DNA of 64,000 bases from Rhizobium johnstonii 3841 (GTDB lineage: Bacteria > Pseudomonadota > Alphaproteobacteria > Rhizobiales > Rhizobiaceae), in assembly GCF_000009265.1 (NCBI RefSeq), contig NC_008379.1, forward strand, positions 124,001-188,000, written 5' to 3'. Below the pieces are notes generated by a model. The model was given only the letters and a program-made list of their open reading frames with translations, made no database searches and was not told the DNA's origin. Of this stretch, positions 37,065 to 45,300 are shown in pieces (position 1 is the first letter of the stretch; every line of letters starts with the position of its first letter). The position numbers and the translations under genes are program-made.

Positions 37065-38278
37065 GCCCGTCGCTACCCGTAGTTCCAGTTGCCAAGCCCG
37101 TTCTCGGAGAGGAGGAGGCGGAGGCTGTCCGCCGCGTTATTCTATCAGGATGGGTGACGCAGGGGCCGGAAGTTGCCGCTTTCGAGAGTGAATTCGCTGC
37201 CTTTGTCGGCACCGCGCACGCCTGTGCCGTTTCAAACTGCACGACCGCATTGCATCTCGCCTTGATGGCGGTAGGTGTCGGCGCCGGTGATGAAGTCATT
37301 ACGGTCAGTCATTCGTTCATCGCAACCGCGAACGCCATCAGATACTGCGATGGCGTGCCTGTCTTTATCGACATCGAGGCGGACGGTTACAACATCGACC
37401 CTAGCCTGATCGAAAGGGCAATCACGTCGCGGACCAAGGCAATCCTGTGCGTTCATCAGCTCGGCATGCCTTGCGATCTTCGCCCTGTCGTTGAGATCGG
37501 GAAGCGCCTCTCGATACCGGTCATCGAGGATGCGGCGTGCGCAACGGGAAGCGAAATCCTTTGGGATGGAAATTGGGAAAAAATTGGCAGGTCGCATGGC
37601 GACATTGCCTGCTTCTCCTTCCACCCCCGTAAGGTCGTCACGACCGGTGATGGTGGCATGTTGACGACGGCCAATCCCGAGTATGACCGAAAATTTCGCC
37701 TCTGGCGCCAGCATGGCATGAGCGTCACCGACGCCGTCCGTCACGGCTCGAGGCAGGTGATCTTTGAAGACTATGATGAACTAGGCTACAACTACCGCAT
37801 GACCGACCTTCAGGCGGCGGTCGGACGGGTGCAACTGCGGCGTTTGCCGGAGCTGATTGCGCAGCGCCGGCGGCTTGCCGAGCAGTATAGGGAGCGCCTG
37901 TCCACGATCCCTGGGCTAACGCTGCCAATCGAGCCCGACTGGGCTCGCAGCAACTGGCAGAGCTTTTGTGTGAGATTGCCTGATGCTGTCGACCAAAGGG
38001 CGGTCATGCAAGCGCTGCTCGATCAGGGGATATCCACCCGGCGCGGTGTGATGAACATCCATCTGGAGGGGGCCTATTCGGGCCAAAGTTCCCATCGCGT
38101 TGCGACAAGCCTGAAGCGAAGCGTGGCAGCGCAGCGGCAAACGATAGTCCTTCCGCTTTATGCTCAGATGACGGATCTCGACATCGTCAGGGTTGTCGAA
38201 GCAGTTCGAAGCTCATTGGCTGAGGCGGCCAGCCTACCCGCCGCCGTACAGCACGATCGGGACATCGCGCTTGTATGA
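37061..38278 (+). CDS. DegT/DnrJ/EryC1 sugar aminotransferase (second)
   Basis: 405-residue PLP-dependent sugar aminotransferase, distinct from the one at 34281. It has VAKPVLGEEEAEAVRRVILS and GWVTQGPEVAAFESEFAAFV, NCTTALHLALMAVGVGAGDE, IEDAACATGS, then FSFHPRKVVTTGDGGM, in which the Lys after PR is the PLP lysine. The EDYDELGYNYRMTDLQAAVG block is a family signature. It is the last gene of the operon; repeat copy 2 starts 74 bases after the stop. Two aminotransferases in one operon suggest a diamino sugar or two separate amino sugars. Confidence 0.93.
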   Translation: MSPSLPVVPVAKPVLGEEEAEAVRRVILSGWVTQGPEVAAFESEFAAFVGTAHACAVSNCTTALHLALMAVGVGAGDEVITVSHSFIATANAIRYCDGVPVFIDIEADGYNIDPSLIERAITSRTKAILCVHQLGMPCDLRPVVEIGKRLSIPVIEDAACATGSEILWDGNWEKIGRSHGDIACFSFHPRKVVTTGDGGMLTTANPEYDRKFRLWRQHGMSVTDAVRHGSRQVIFEDYDELGYNYRMTDLQAAVGRVQLRRLPELIAQRRRLAEQYRERLSTIPGLTLPIEPDWARSNWQSFCVRLPDAVDQRAVMQALLDQGISTRRGVMNIHLEGAYSGQSSHRVATSLKRSVAAQRQTIVLPLYAQMTDLDIVRVVEAVRSSLAEAASLPAAVQHDRDIALV

Positions 38279-38351
38279 TTTCCTGATTGCCTGATGCAAT
38301 CTTCGTTGTGCCGCAGGGCCTGATGCGCATCGCCTCGATGCGCATTTTTTG

Positions 38352-38657
38352 TTAGAGCCTTTCCTGGTCAGATTGCAGCATTCTGTTGGCTCAAACGGAG
38401 TCGGCCGGTCGAGCAGGCGGCCCGTTTCAGCCAACCTTCCCGCAGATTTGCCTGGCAAATCTGCAAGACTTAGAATCGCCGGACGCACCTATTGCTTCGC
38501 ATGGCGAAGCAGTGCGGCCGGTGGGCCGGGCATCTTTCCGCCGGGATCAAAGGCGATCGGCTCGGACGTACCAAGAGGTATGCCCTTCGCCAATCGCCTC
38601 TGCCCTGACGAAAACCTGCCCCGGCAGAAGGCTTCAATCTGACCAGGAAAGGCTCTA
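38352..38657 (-). repeat. Mosaic palindromic intergenic element, copy 2 (inverted)
   Basis: About 306 bases with inverted ends TTAGAGCCTTTCCTGGTCAG and CTGACCAGGAAAGGCTCTA, the reverse orientation of copy 1. The centre differs: it has a perfect palindrome GCAGATTTGCC/TGGCAAATCTGC and a TTGCTTCGCATGGCGAAGCA stem in place of the CCGGCCGG palindrome of copy 1. Its right end provides the stop codon of the leftward flippase gene. The two copies bracket about 7 kb holding the regulator and amino-sugar operon. Confidence 0.85.
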
Positions 38658-40163
38658 GGCGAATTTCGCGATCCATCCTCTGATCACTGCGGGCATCACC
38701 TCGGGCGGAAGAAGCTGGATCAGCATGCGCAGCGAGTAGATCCCCGTCAGAGCTACGGCCAAGGCGCCGATCCCGATCGCCGGCCATAACGGCAAGACCC
38801 AAAACGCCGAGAATACCAACACCGATGCAGGCAGGAAAAGCAGTACGTGCCTGCGGTTGGCTGCGGATCCGCGGAAGCCGGTAAGCCGCCGCACGATCAC
38901 GTAAATGAGGATGCTATGCCAGACGTAGAGGCCGAAAAACGCCATGCCGGCTCCTGGCGTACCGAACTTCGATACGAAGTGCCATGCCAGCCCTACATGC
39001 ACGAGCGTGGCCGCCACCTCCGTCCAGAAGAAAATGGCTTGTGCACGCTTCGCCAAGATGACGAAACCCATCGGCCACGCGATGATCCTGAGCATCATGC
39101 CAAGGCAGATCCACCGCAAGAGATCCACCGCCTCATGAAACTCCGAAGAATAGAACAGGCTCATCATGAGCGGCGCCAGCGTCAGCGTGGCGAGCAGACC
39201 GGGGCCGGCAAGAAGGATGCTAATTTCCATCTGTTCATTGACCAGTCGGTTGCATTCGGCATGATTGTCCGCAGTCGTGGTCAGGCGCGGATAGAAGTCC
39301 GTTCCCATCGCCTGCAAAATGAAGCCGGCATAGAGACCGCCCAACCCCCAGGCCGCCTGATACAATCCTGCGGCCATCACGCCACCGTCCTTCAATACGA
39401 TGATGCGGATGGCATAGGCCGCGCCGAAGGTCAAAAGTCCGCTGGCCATGAATACGGCTCCGAATCTCAGCAGAGGTGCCCACTCTTGACCAAATTGGCG
39501 AGCCGACATTCGCGGCGAGTGTGCGCCTATCCGTCTGCTGTACCACCAGGTGGAGAGTGTTGTGACGGCCGCAATCGCTACAACCGAGGGTGCGATCGCC
39601 TGCGTGCCGAACAGGTAAATCAGCGGGACGGTGATCACCGTGCTGAAAAACCCTACGAGCACATTGATGCGGGCAAGATTTGCAATGCCACGTAAGCCCT
39701 GGATCAACGCCGTCTGCCCGGACGACACTATCCGGAAAAATACAGCGAGCGAGAGCAGCGCGACGCCACCGGCGTGCTGGTAGTCGCCGAAGGTGAAATC
39801 CGAGACCGGAAATGCCAGCGCCGCAAGAAGGAGCGCGCCAAGCAGGCCGAGTATCATCGATATGCGTCTCAGCGCTTTCGCCGACTGTGCGATCCTCGCT
39901 TCGTCGCCGGTGCCGGCAGCCTCGGCGACCTGGCGTACCCCGCTGCCGCCCAGTCCCAGACCCGCGGCCGTTTGCGCGATATCGACGATTGACTGGTAGA
40001 GGCCCATGAGCCCCACGCCTTCTGGCCCAACCAGAACGGCAAGGGCCTTGTTGCGAATGATGCTCAGAGCGACGTTCACGAGCGAGGAACCGCCCATCAG
40101 CATCGTCGACTTGAGGATCTGGGTATACGTCTGCCCACTGGCTGGGATCATGCGCAAAGTCAT
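38655..40163 (-). CDS. Polysaccharide flippase, Wzx/O-antigen translocase type
   Basis: 502-residue integral membrane protein with about 12-14 hydrophobic segments, moving lipid-linked repeat units across the inner membrane. The N-terminus (STMLMGGSSLVNVALSIIRN with KALAVLVGPEGVGLMGLYQS) is close to the WzxE/O-antigen translocase branch of the MATE/MOP superfamily. It starts at ATG 40163 overlapping the stop of the small upstream ORF (TGATG), or at a TTG three bases earlier. The stop codon TAG lies inside the terminus of repeat copy 2, so the natural C-terminus may have been altered. Completes a Wzx/Wzy-dependent export set with 18303-19628, 12303-14510 and 40411-41724. Confidence 0.92.
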   Translation of the reverse strand: MTLRMIPASGQTYTQILKSTMLMGGSSLVNVALSIIRNKALAVLVGPEGVGLMGLYQSIVDIAQTAAGLGLGGSGVRQVAEAAGTGDEARIAQSAKALRRISMILGLLGALLLAALAFPVSDFTFGDYQHAGGVALLSLAVFFRIVSSGQTALIQGLRGIANLARINVLVGFFSTVITVPLIYLFGTQAIAPSVVAIAAVTTLSTWWYSRRIGAHSPRMSARQFGQEWAPLLRFGAVFMASGLLTFGAAYAIRIIVLKDGGVMAAGLYQAAWGLGGLYAGFILQAMGTDFYPRLTTTADNHAECNRLVNEQMEISILLAGPGLLATLTLAPLMMSLFYSSEFHEAVDLLRWICLGMMLRIIAWPMGFVILAKRAQAIFFWTEVAATLVHVGLAWHFVSKFGTPGAGMAFFGLYVWHSILIYVIVRRLTGFRGSAANRRHVLLFLPASVLVFSAFWVLPLWPAIGIGALAVALTGIYSLRMLIQLLPPEVMPAVIRGWIAKFA

Positions 40164-40414
40164 CAATTATCCCTAGTCGCTATCCTGTGGGGCAGGATCC
40201 CCGGCACACTTTCGCCTGCATGTTGCCCAACGCTGCTTCGGAGATACGCGGCACAGGCAGTCCTGTTGGGGAAGGAAGCGTACTTCAAGATCTGGTCGGG
40301 TTCACGCCAGCCTGCATCAAGAGCGATTTCTCGCGCGCTGGTAGTCTGAGCGCCTCGGCGCTGCTCAATCACCCACTGGGAGTTCGTTTGCAGTACATGC
40401 TTTTCGCGGGTCAC
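40163..40414 (-). CDS. Unrecognised 83-residue protein coupled to export genes
   Basis: Open frame of 83 residues starting with GTG (VTREKHVLQTNSQWVIEQRR), stop at 40163. It overlaps the export-protein stop by four bases (GTGA) and the flippase start by one base (TGATG). Such double coupling is what real operon genes in this locus show. The protein is hydrophilic and basic, with no signal peptide, membrane helix or domain that I can name. Without it there would be a 247-base gap between two coupled genes. It may be a small accessory protein or a chance frame; moderate support only. Confidence 0.45.
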   Translation of the reverse strand: MTREKHVLQTNSQWVIEQRRGAQTTSAREIALDAGWREPDQILKYASFPNRTACAAYLRSSVGQHAGESVPGILPHRIATRDN

Positions 40415-41724
40415 TGGCTTGCCTGACTGGCGTGTGTCTCGGTTTCACGCGGCAGGTCCGCGGGCGCGGCCTGAGACACCGGATCCGCAATGGGGGTCCG
40501 AACGATCCTCACAACATCACCCGGGATCAGCGCCGTTGTTTCGGAGGCCTGGAACTGCGTGATTTGCCCTTCGCTTCGCCGGCTCACCGTAAACGTCAGC
40601 GGGAGCGCCTCGTCGGTGGTCGTCGAGCCTCCCCCTGCCGCGAGGTCATCGAGAAGCAGTTTTTGCGTCATCTCGCGCTTCAATTTGAGTTGGTCGAGAC
40701 TTGCCTGTTCCGACTGCAATTCGGAAGCGACTTCGCTTCGCCTCGTATCATAAAGCCCCTCAAGATTTCGCGTTGTCTCACTGATCGCCTGGCGGCCCCG
40801 CATGATGGCGGTGACAAGGTCGAGCCGATCGGAGCGGTAGGTGGTGAGCAACCGTTCCAGATCCAATTGACGCGACGAAACGGTGAGGCCTTTCGAAACC
40901 AGCGTTTTGACGCTGGTCAGCTGCTCCTCGATCGATTTGATATTGTCCTCCGAGCCCTGCACCTTCTCGCCCAGCATGCCGACTTCACTGTTCAAAAGAT
41001 CACGCAATTCCGTGAGCGCCTTCGACTGCCTGTCCAGCGCATTTGCGCGAGCCTGAAAAATGACCCGTTCCTCGTTGTATATTCCCGCGGCGTATTGCTG
41101 ATCAACGCCGAGCGTCCGATCGAACGTGATCTCCTTTGCCCCGGTCATCTCTGCTTGGAGTCGTGCTAATTTGGCAGTGCTGCGCAGCAGCGAGTGGTCG
41201 ATTTCCCGCAGTTCGCCTGCGAGTTTGATCGTCTGCGATTGCTGCAGACTTGTGGCGCGGAACGGGCCGCCGCTCATTGCCAGGGATTGCAGGACGGTAA
41301 GTCCGGAGCGGAATTTGTACTCGCCAGGCGTGGTTACGTCTCCGACGACATAGATTGGCGGGTATTCGAGAATTTCGACGGTGACCGCGGGTGGCTGAAC
41401 CAATCCGATTTTTTCTTGCAGACGCTTGGCAATCTCGTTCGTGAGGCTGGTGTTATCGCGATTGCCGACGGAAACGGATCCAAGAAAGGGCAAAAAGACA
41501 GCGCCTTCATCCGAGACGGTATATTCGCCGCCAAGCGCATCCCATCGTTCATATTGGCCTTTGGACTGCATCCATTGGACAATTGTCAGACGGATTTTCG
41601 TTTGCGGAGCAAAAGCAGTGTCATCCGCGAGAGCCGGCGGCACAGCTCCGGCAAGAAAGACGAGTGTGCTGATGACAAGCGTCGCCGGAAAGAACACGTT
41701 GAGAACGCGATACGATAGCTTCAT
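40411..41724 (-). CDS. Polysaccharide export protein, ExoF-like (OPX)
   Basis: 437-residue periplasmic/outer-membrane export component. An N-terminal signal peptide (about residues 1-34, ending ALA before DDTAFAPQ) is followed by the polysaccharide-export domain (VSDEGAVFLPFLGSVSVGNR, IAKRLQEKIGLVQPPAVTVE), an SLBB-type loop (PPIYVVGDVTTPGEYKFRSG, LTVLQSLAMSGGP), a long coiled coil (about 180-370) and a second beta-grasp part (ALIPGDVVRIVRTP). This length and coiled coil fit ExoF of rhizobia rather than Wza. It should connect with the ExoP-like co-polymerase. First gene of the leftward export operon; upstream lies a shared regulatory region. Confidence 0.92.
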   Translation of the reverse strand: MKLSYRVLNVFFPATLVISTLVFLAGAVPPALADDTAFAPQTKIRLTIVQWMQSKGQYERWDALGGEYTVSDEGAVFLPFLGSVSVGNRDNTSLTNEIAKRLQEKIGLVQPPAVTVEILEYPPIYVVGDVTTPGEYKFRSGLTVLQSLAMSGGPFRATSLQQSQTIKLAGELREIDHSLLRSTAKLARLQAEMTGAKEITFDRTLGVDQQYAAGIYNEERVIFQARANALDRQSKALTELRDLLNSEVGMLGEKVQGSEDNIKSIEEQLTSVKTLVSKGLTVSSRQLDLERLLTTYRSDRLDLVTAIMRGRQAISETTRNLEGLYDTRRSEVASELQSEQASLDQLKLKREMTQKLLLDDLAAGGGSTTTDEALPLTFTVSRRSEGQITQFQASETTALIPGDVVRIVRTPIADPVSQAAPADLPRETETHASQASQ

Positions 41725-42304
41725 TTACATGTCCAGCCTGCAAAAGCGTCCTTAAACGGACACCGGTTCAATGCCTTAGGCGCTACGCGAGCGTCGGGCG
41801 CGAGGTCCGAAGCCGCAATGCCAGTGTGCAATCTGGCGAAGCCTTGAGGAAGGTGGCGGTTATTTGCTTCGCCTTATCACTATTGATGAGGTGGGGGAGG
41901 GGGCTTAGCCCAAACCAAGTAGGAACATATACCTTGGGCGCGGTACAGAGGCATCGGCCCGGGAATCCAGGAGGTCATGCGCAGGAAGAAGCGCGCTCGC
42001 CGCGAAGGACAGCGATCCCTTGCGGCAGAGCCATTGTTTGGATTGTCGATTTTCGACACGTTGATATTGACCGGCGGCGCCGCCTTAACGGTCGGCGCAA
42101 AGAAAAAAGGGCATCGAAACGAACACCTTGCGTGTCTCGCCCATCACGTGGTCCATGCCAACACTGCCGTTTGCCCAAAGGATGCCGCCTTTAGAGCGAA
42201 AGGCGTAGGACCTACTCGCTTATTTTTGGGCTATCATTCAGGGCTTCGTAGCAAACGATCCCCGTAGATTCGATCCCGACAATCTCGCGAGAGAGGGGCC
42301 TGCC
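41725..42304 (+). promoter_or_regulatory. Divergent region between ExoF-like and giant exoprotein genes
   Basis: 580 bases between two divergent genes. The open frames inside lack ribosome sites and known products. It carries the GGGGGAGGGGGCTTAGCCC motif near 41892. A sequence GAGAGGGGCCTGCC right before 42305 is the ribosome site of the giant gene. Confidence 0.6.
41892..41915 (+). promoter_or_regulatory. Candidate operator shared with the polymerase promoter
   Basis: GGGGGAGGGGG (41892-41902) runs into GGCTTAGCCCAAACC (41901-41915). The same two elements occur at 18087-18160, where the G-run is followed by GGCTTAATCCAAAC. It lies 170 bases before the ExoF-like start and 390 before the giant-protein start. 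Confidence 0.45.
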
Positions 42305-45300
42305 ATGTATCGAAACGCTCGCCGGTGGACATCACGCTCACTCCTGCTGGATTCGTTAGTTCCCCGGTGGTTGACCGTCGGCGGAAAGGGAAGGCCTCGC
42401 AAGCCTGCCGATAAGCGCGAGGATAGTGCTCAACTTGCTACATCCGTGCAAACGGCGGATGGAAACAAGCATGATGGTACGCTTGTCGACAACCCCTACA
42501 ACAACGCGGCGCTCAATGAGCATGATGTTGGACCGAGTGGGGGCGTGATCGGCGACGCGGACGGTGGGGTGGATATCAACCACCCAGCGCCGTCCTTGCC
42601 TGCCCTGCCTAACGCATTCGCAGCAAATCGCGAGACAGGGGTTCGAAGCGGGGACAATGCCGCGTCTCGGTTATTCGCCCACACGCCTGGTTTTGCAGGT
42701 TTCGAGCGGGACGCGCACGGAATTGCATTCGGGGCTCAATCGTCCCTTTATCGCACCTACGCTGGAATGAGCCTCATAGGCGACGATCCTTTGGCTCCGT
42801 ATCTGTCGCAAAGCCCTGCACCGATAGTTTCGGGACAAGGTTCTGCCGCGGTGGCGGGCGAGCGTGCTCACTCGGGCAACGTCGTCATCCTCGAATCGAG
42901 CCCGTCAGCGCAGGCAACTTCGCACCAGACCGGCGCGGATTCACTGGCGTTTGGCATGCCCTTTGGTGTGTGCGGATGCGGCTACTTTACTTCCCCCACG
43001 CGGATTCTCGATTGGGCCCATGGCGGCGCCATGCTTCAACAGGACGGCCAATTGCCGGGAACCAGGCTGACCGAGGGGCCGGACTTTGTATCGACGATCA
43101 AGCGGGCCATCGGCGCCTCGATCAGCGACCCGCTTCTCGATCGTGACTTGTCGCCTCTCTCGGGCTGGCGCGGAACCGCGACGTGGACGGATTCGACGAT
43201 CTTGAACGGATCATTGCCAGGCGGCGGAGAGATCGGAACGGGCACCGCCAGTTCCAAGGGCATTGGCGTCCTTTCCGGCTCGGTGACGACGCCACCTTCT
43301 ACGCAGCGGTCGTTGACGACGCAAAATCTGGCGGCCGCGGCTGCGGCCAACAACCTGATCGTGCTGGAAAACCAGAAGCAGGGTAACCCGGAGAGCGAGT
43401 GGGGCATCGACGGCGCCGGTAGCTCCAACATCGAGGGATTTGCGACCGACATCAGCGTCGACAATGGCAAGACGATCAGCTTCAAGATCAATACGAATTC
43501 CACCAATTATCGGATCGACATATACCGGCTCGGCTATTATGGCGGTATGGGCGCCCGCAAGGTCGACACCATTCAGCACACCGGATTGCAGAATCAACCT
43601 AATCCGTTGCGCAATGCCGCGACCGGCACGGTCGATGCCGGCAACTGGGCAGTGTCGGCTTCGTGGACCGCACCCGAGGACGCCGTCTCAGGCGTCTATA
43701 TCGCCAAGCTCGTGCGTCAAGATGGCACCTCCGGCCAAAATCACATCCCGTTCATCGTGCGCGACGACGACAGCCAAAGCGACATCGTCTTCCAGACGGC
43801 AGACCAGACCTGGCAAGCTTATAACGGTTGGGGTGGCGCAAACTTTTACGGCGGCAATGGTCCGGCGACGGGGCAGGGCGCTGGTCGCGCATATGCGGTC
43901 AGCTACAATAGACCGATTGCGACCCGCGGAGGCGTGGGAACCGTTGCCGGCCCGCAGGACTATCTGTTCGGCGCCGAATATGCAGGAATCTACTGGCTGG
44001 AACAGAACGGTTATGACGTTTCCTACATGGCGGGGGTCGACGCCGATCGCTATGGCAGCCTGCTTCTGAATCACAAGATGTATCTTGATGTCGGCCATGA
44101 CGAATACTGGTCGGGCCAGCAACGCGCCAATGTCGAGGCGGCTCGCGACGCCGGTGTCAACCTTCAGTTCTGGAGCGGCAACGAAGTCTACTGGCGCACC
44201 CGGTGGGGCAATGCCTATAGCGCCGACGGCACGCCCTATCGCACGCTTATCTCTTATAAGGAAACGTGGTCGCCCGCCGCCAGCATCGATCCCTCCAATG
44301 AATGGACGGGGACATTTAGAGATCCGCGCCTGAGCCCACCTGCGGTCGGCGGCGGCAGCCCCGAGAACTCGCTCACCGGGCAGTTGTTCCAGGTCGACGA
44401 CGTCGGCAGCAATCTCCAGGCGATCACTATTCCCTATGACGACGCCAATCTGCGTTTCTGGCGCAATACGAGCGTCGCCAACCTTCAGCCCGGCCAGACG
44501 GCGACGCTCACCAAGAACTATCTCGGTTACGAATGGGACGAAGCGGTTGACAACGGCTTCGATCCGGCCGGCCTGGTCAAGCTGTCTTCGACGACGGTTC
44601 CGGTAAGCAGCTATCTGCTCGACTATGGCAATACGACGGGCAACGGCGTCTCGACCCACAATCTGACGCTTTATCGCGCTCCGAGTGGGGCGCTGGTGTT
44701 CGGCGCCGGCACCGTCTACTGGGCCTGGGGCCTGAGCGACAATCACGACCTCACGGCGACGCCGACGGACCCGCGCGTGCAGCAGGCAATGGTCAACTTG
44801 CTTGCCGATATGGGCATTCAGCCCGGGACGCTGCAATCCGGGCTCGTCGCCGCGACCGCTTCGTCGGACCAGGTTGCTCCGACCTCCGTCATCACCGTGC
44901 CCGCGACGGTGGCCGTTGGATCCAGCGTGACGATTACGGGCACCGCTACCGATGCGGGCGGCGGTGTCATCGCCGCCGTCGAGGTTTCGACCGACAACGG
45001 CGCGAGTTGGCATCCGGCGACCGGCGATGAGAACTGGACTTATACCTGGTCGCCGCAGATCGCCGGCACCTACACGATCCGGTCCCGCGCCGTTGACGAT
45101 AACATCAACCTCGAAACGCCCTCGGCCGGACGCACGGTCACCGTCAGCGGGCCGAGTTACACGTCTCTCTTCGGCGCGGCGACCCCCGCCGTCGTCAACA
45201 CAAATGATGCGTCCGCCGTCGAGCTCGGAGTCCGCTTCCAGACCTCTGCGGCAGGGACAGTCACCGGCATCCGCTTTTACAAAGGCAGCCAGGATACGGG

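Noticed and set aside
41826-42267. Two overlapping rightward frames before giant exoprotein 1
   Set aside because: Low protein character, no ribosome site; in the divergent regulatory region.
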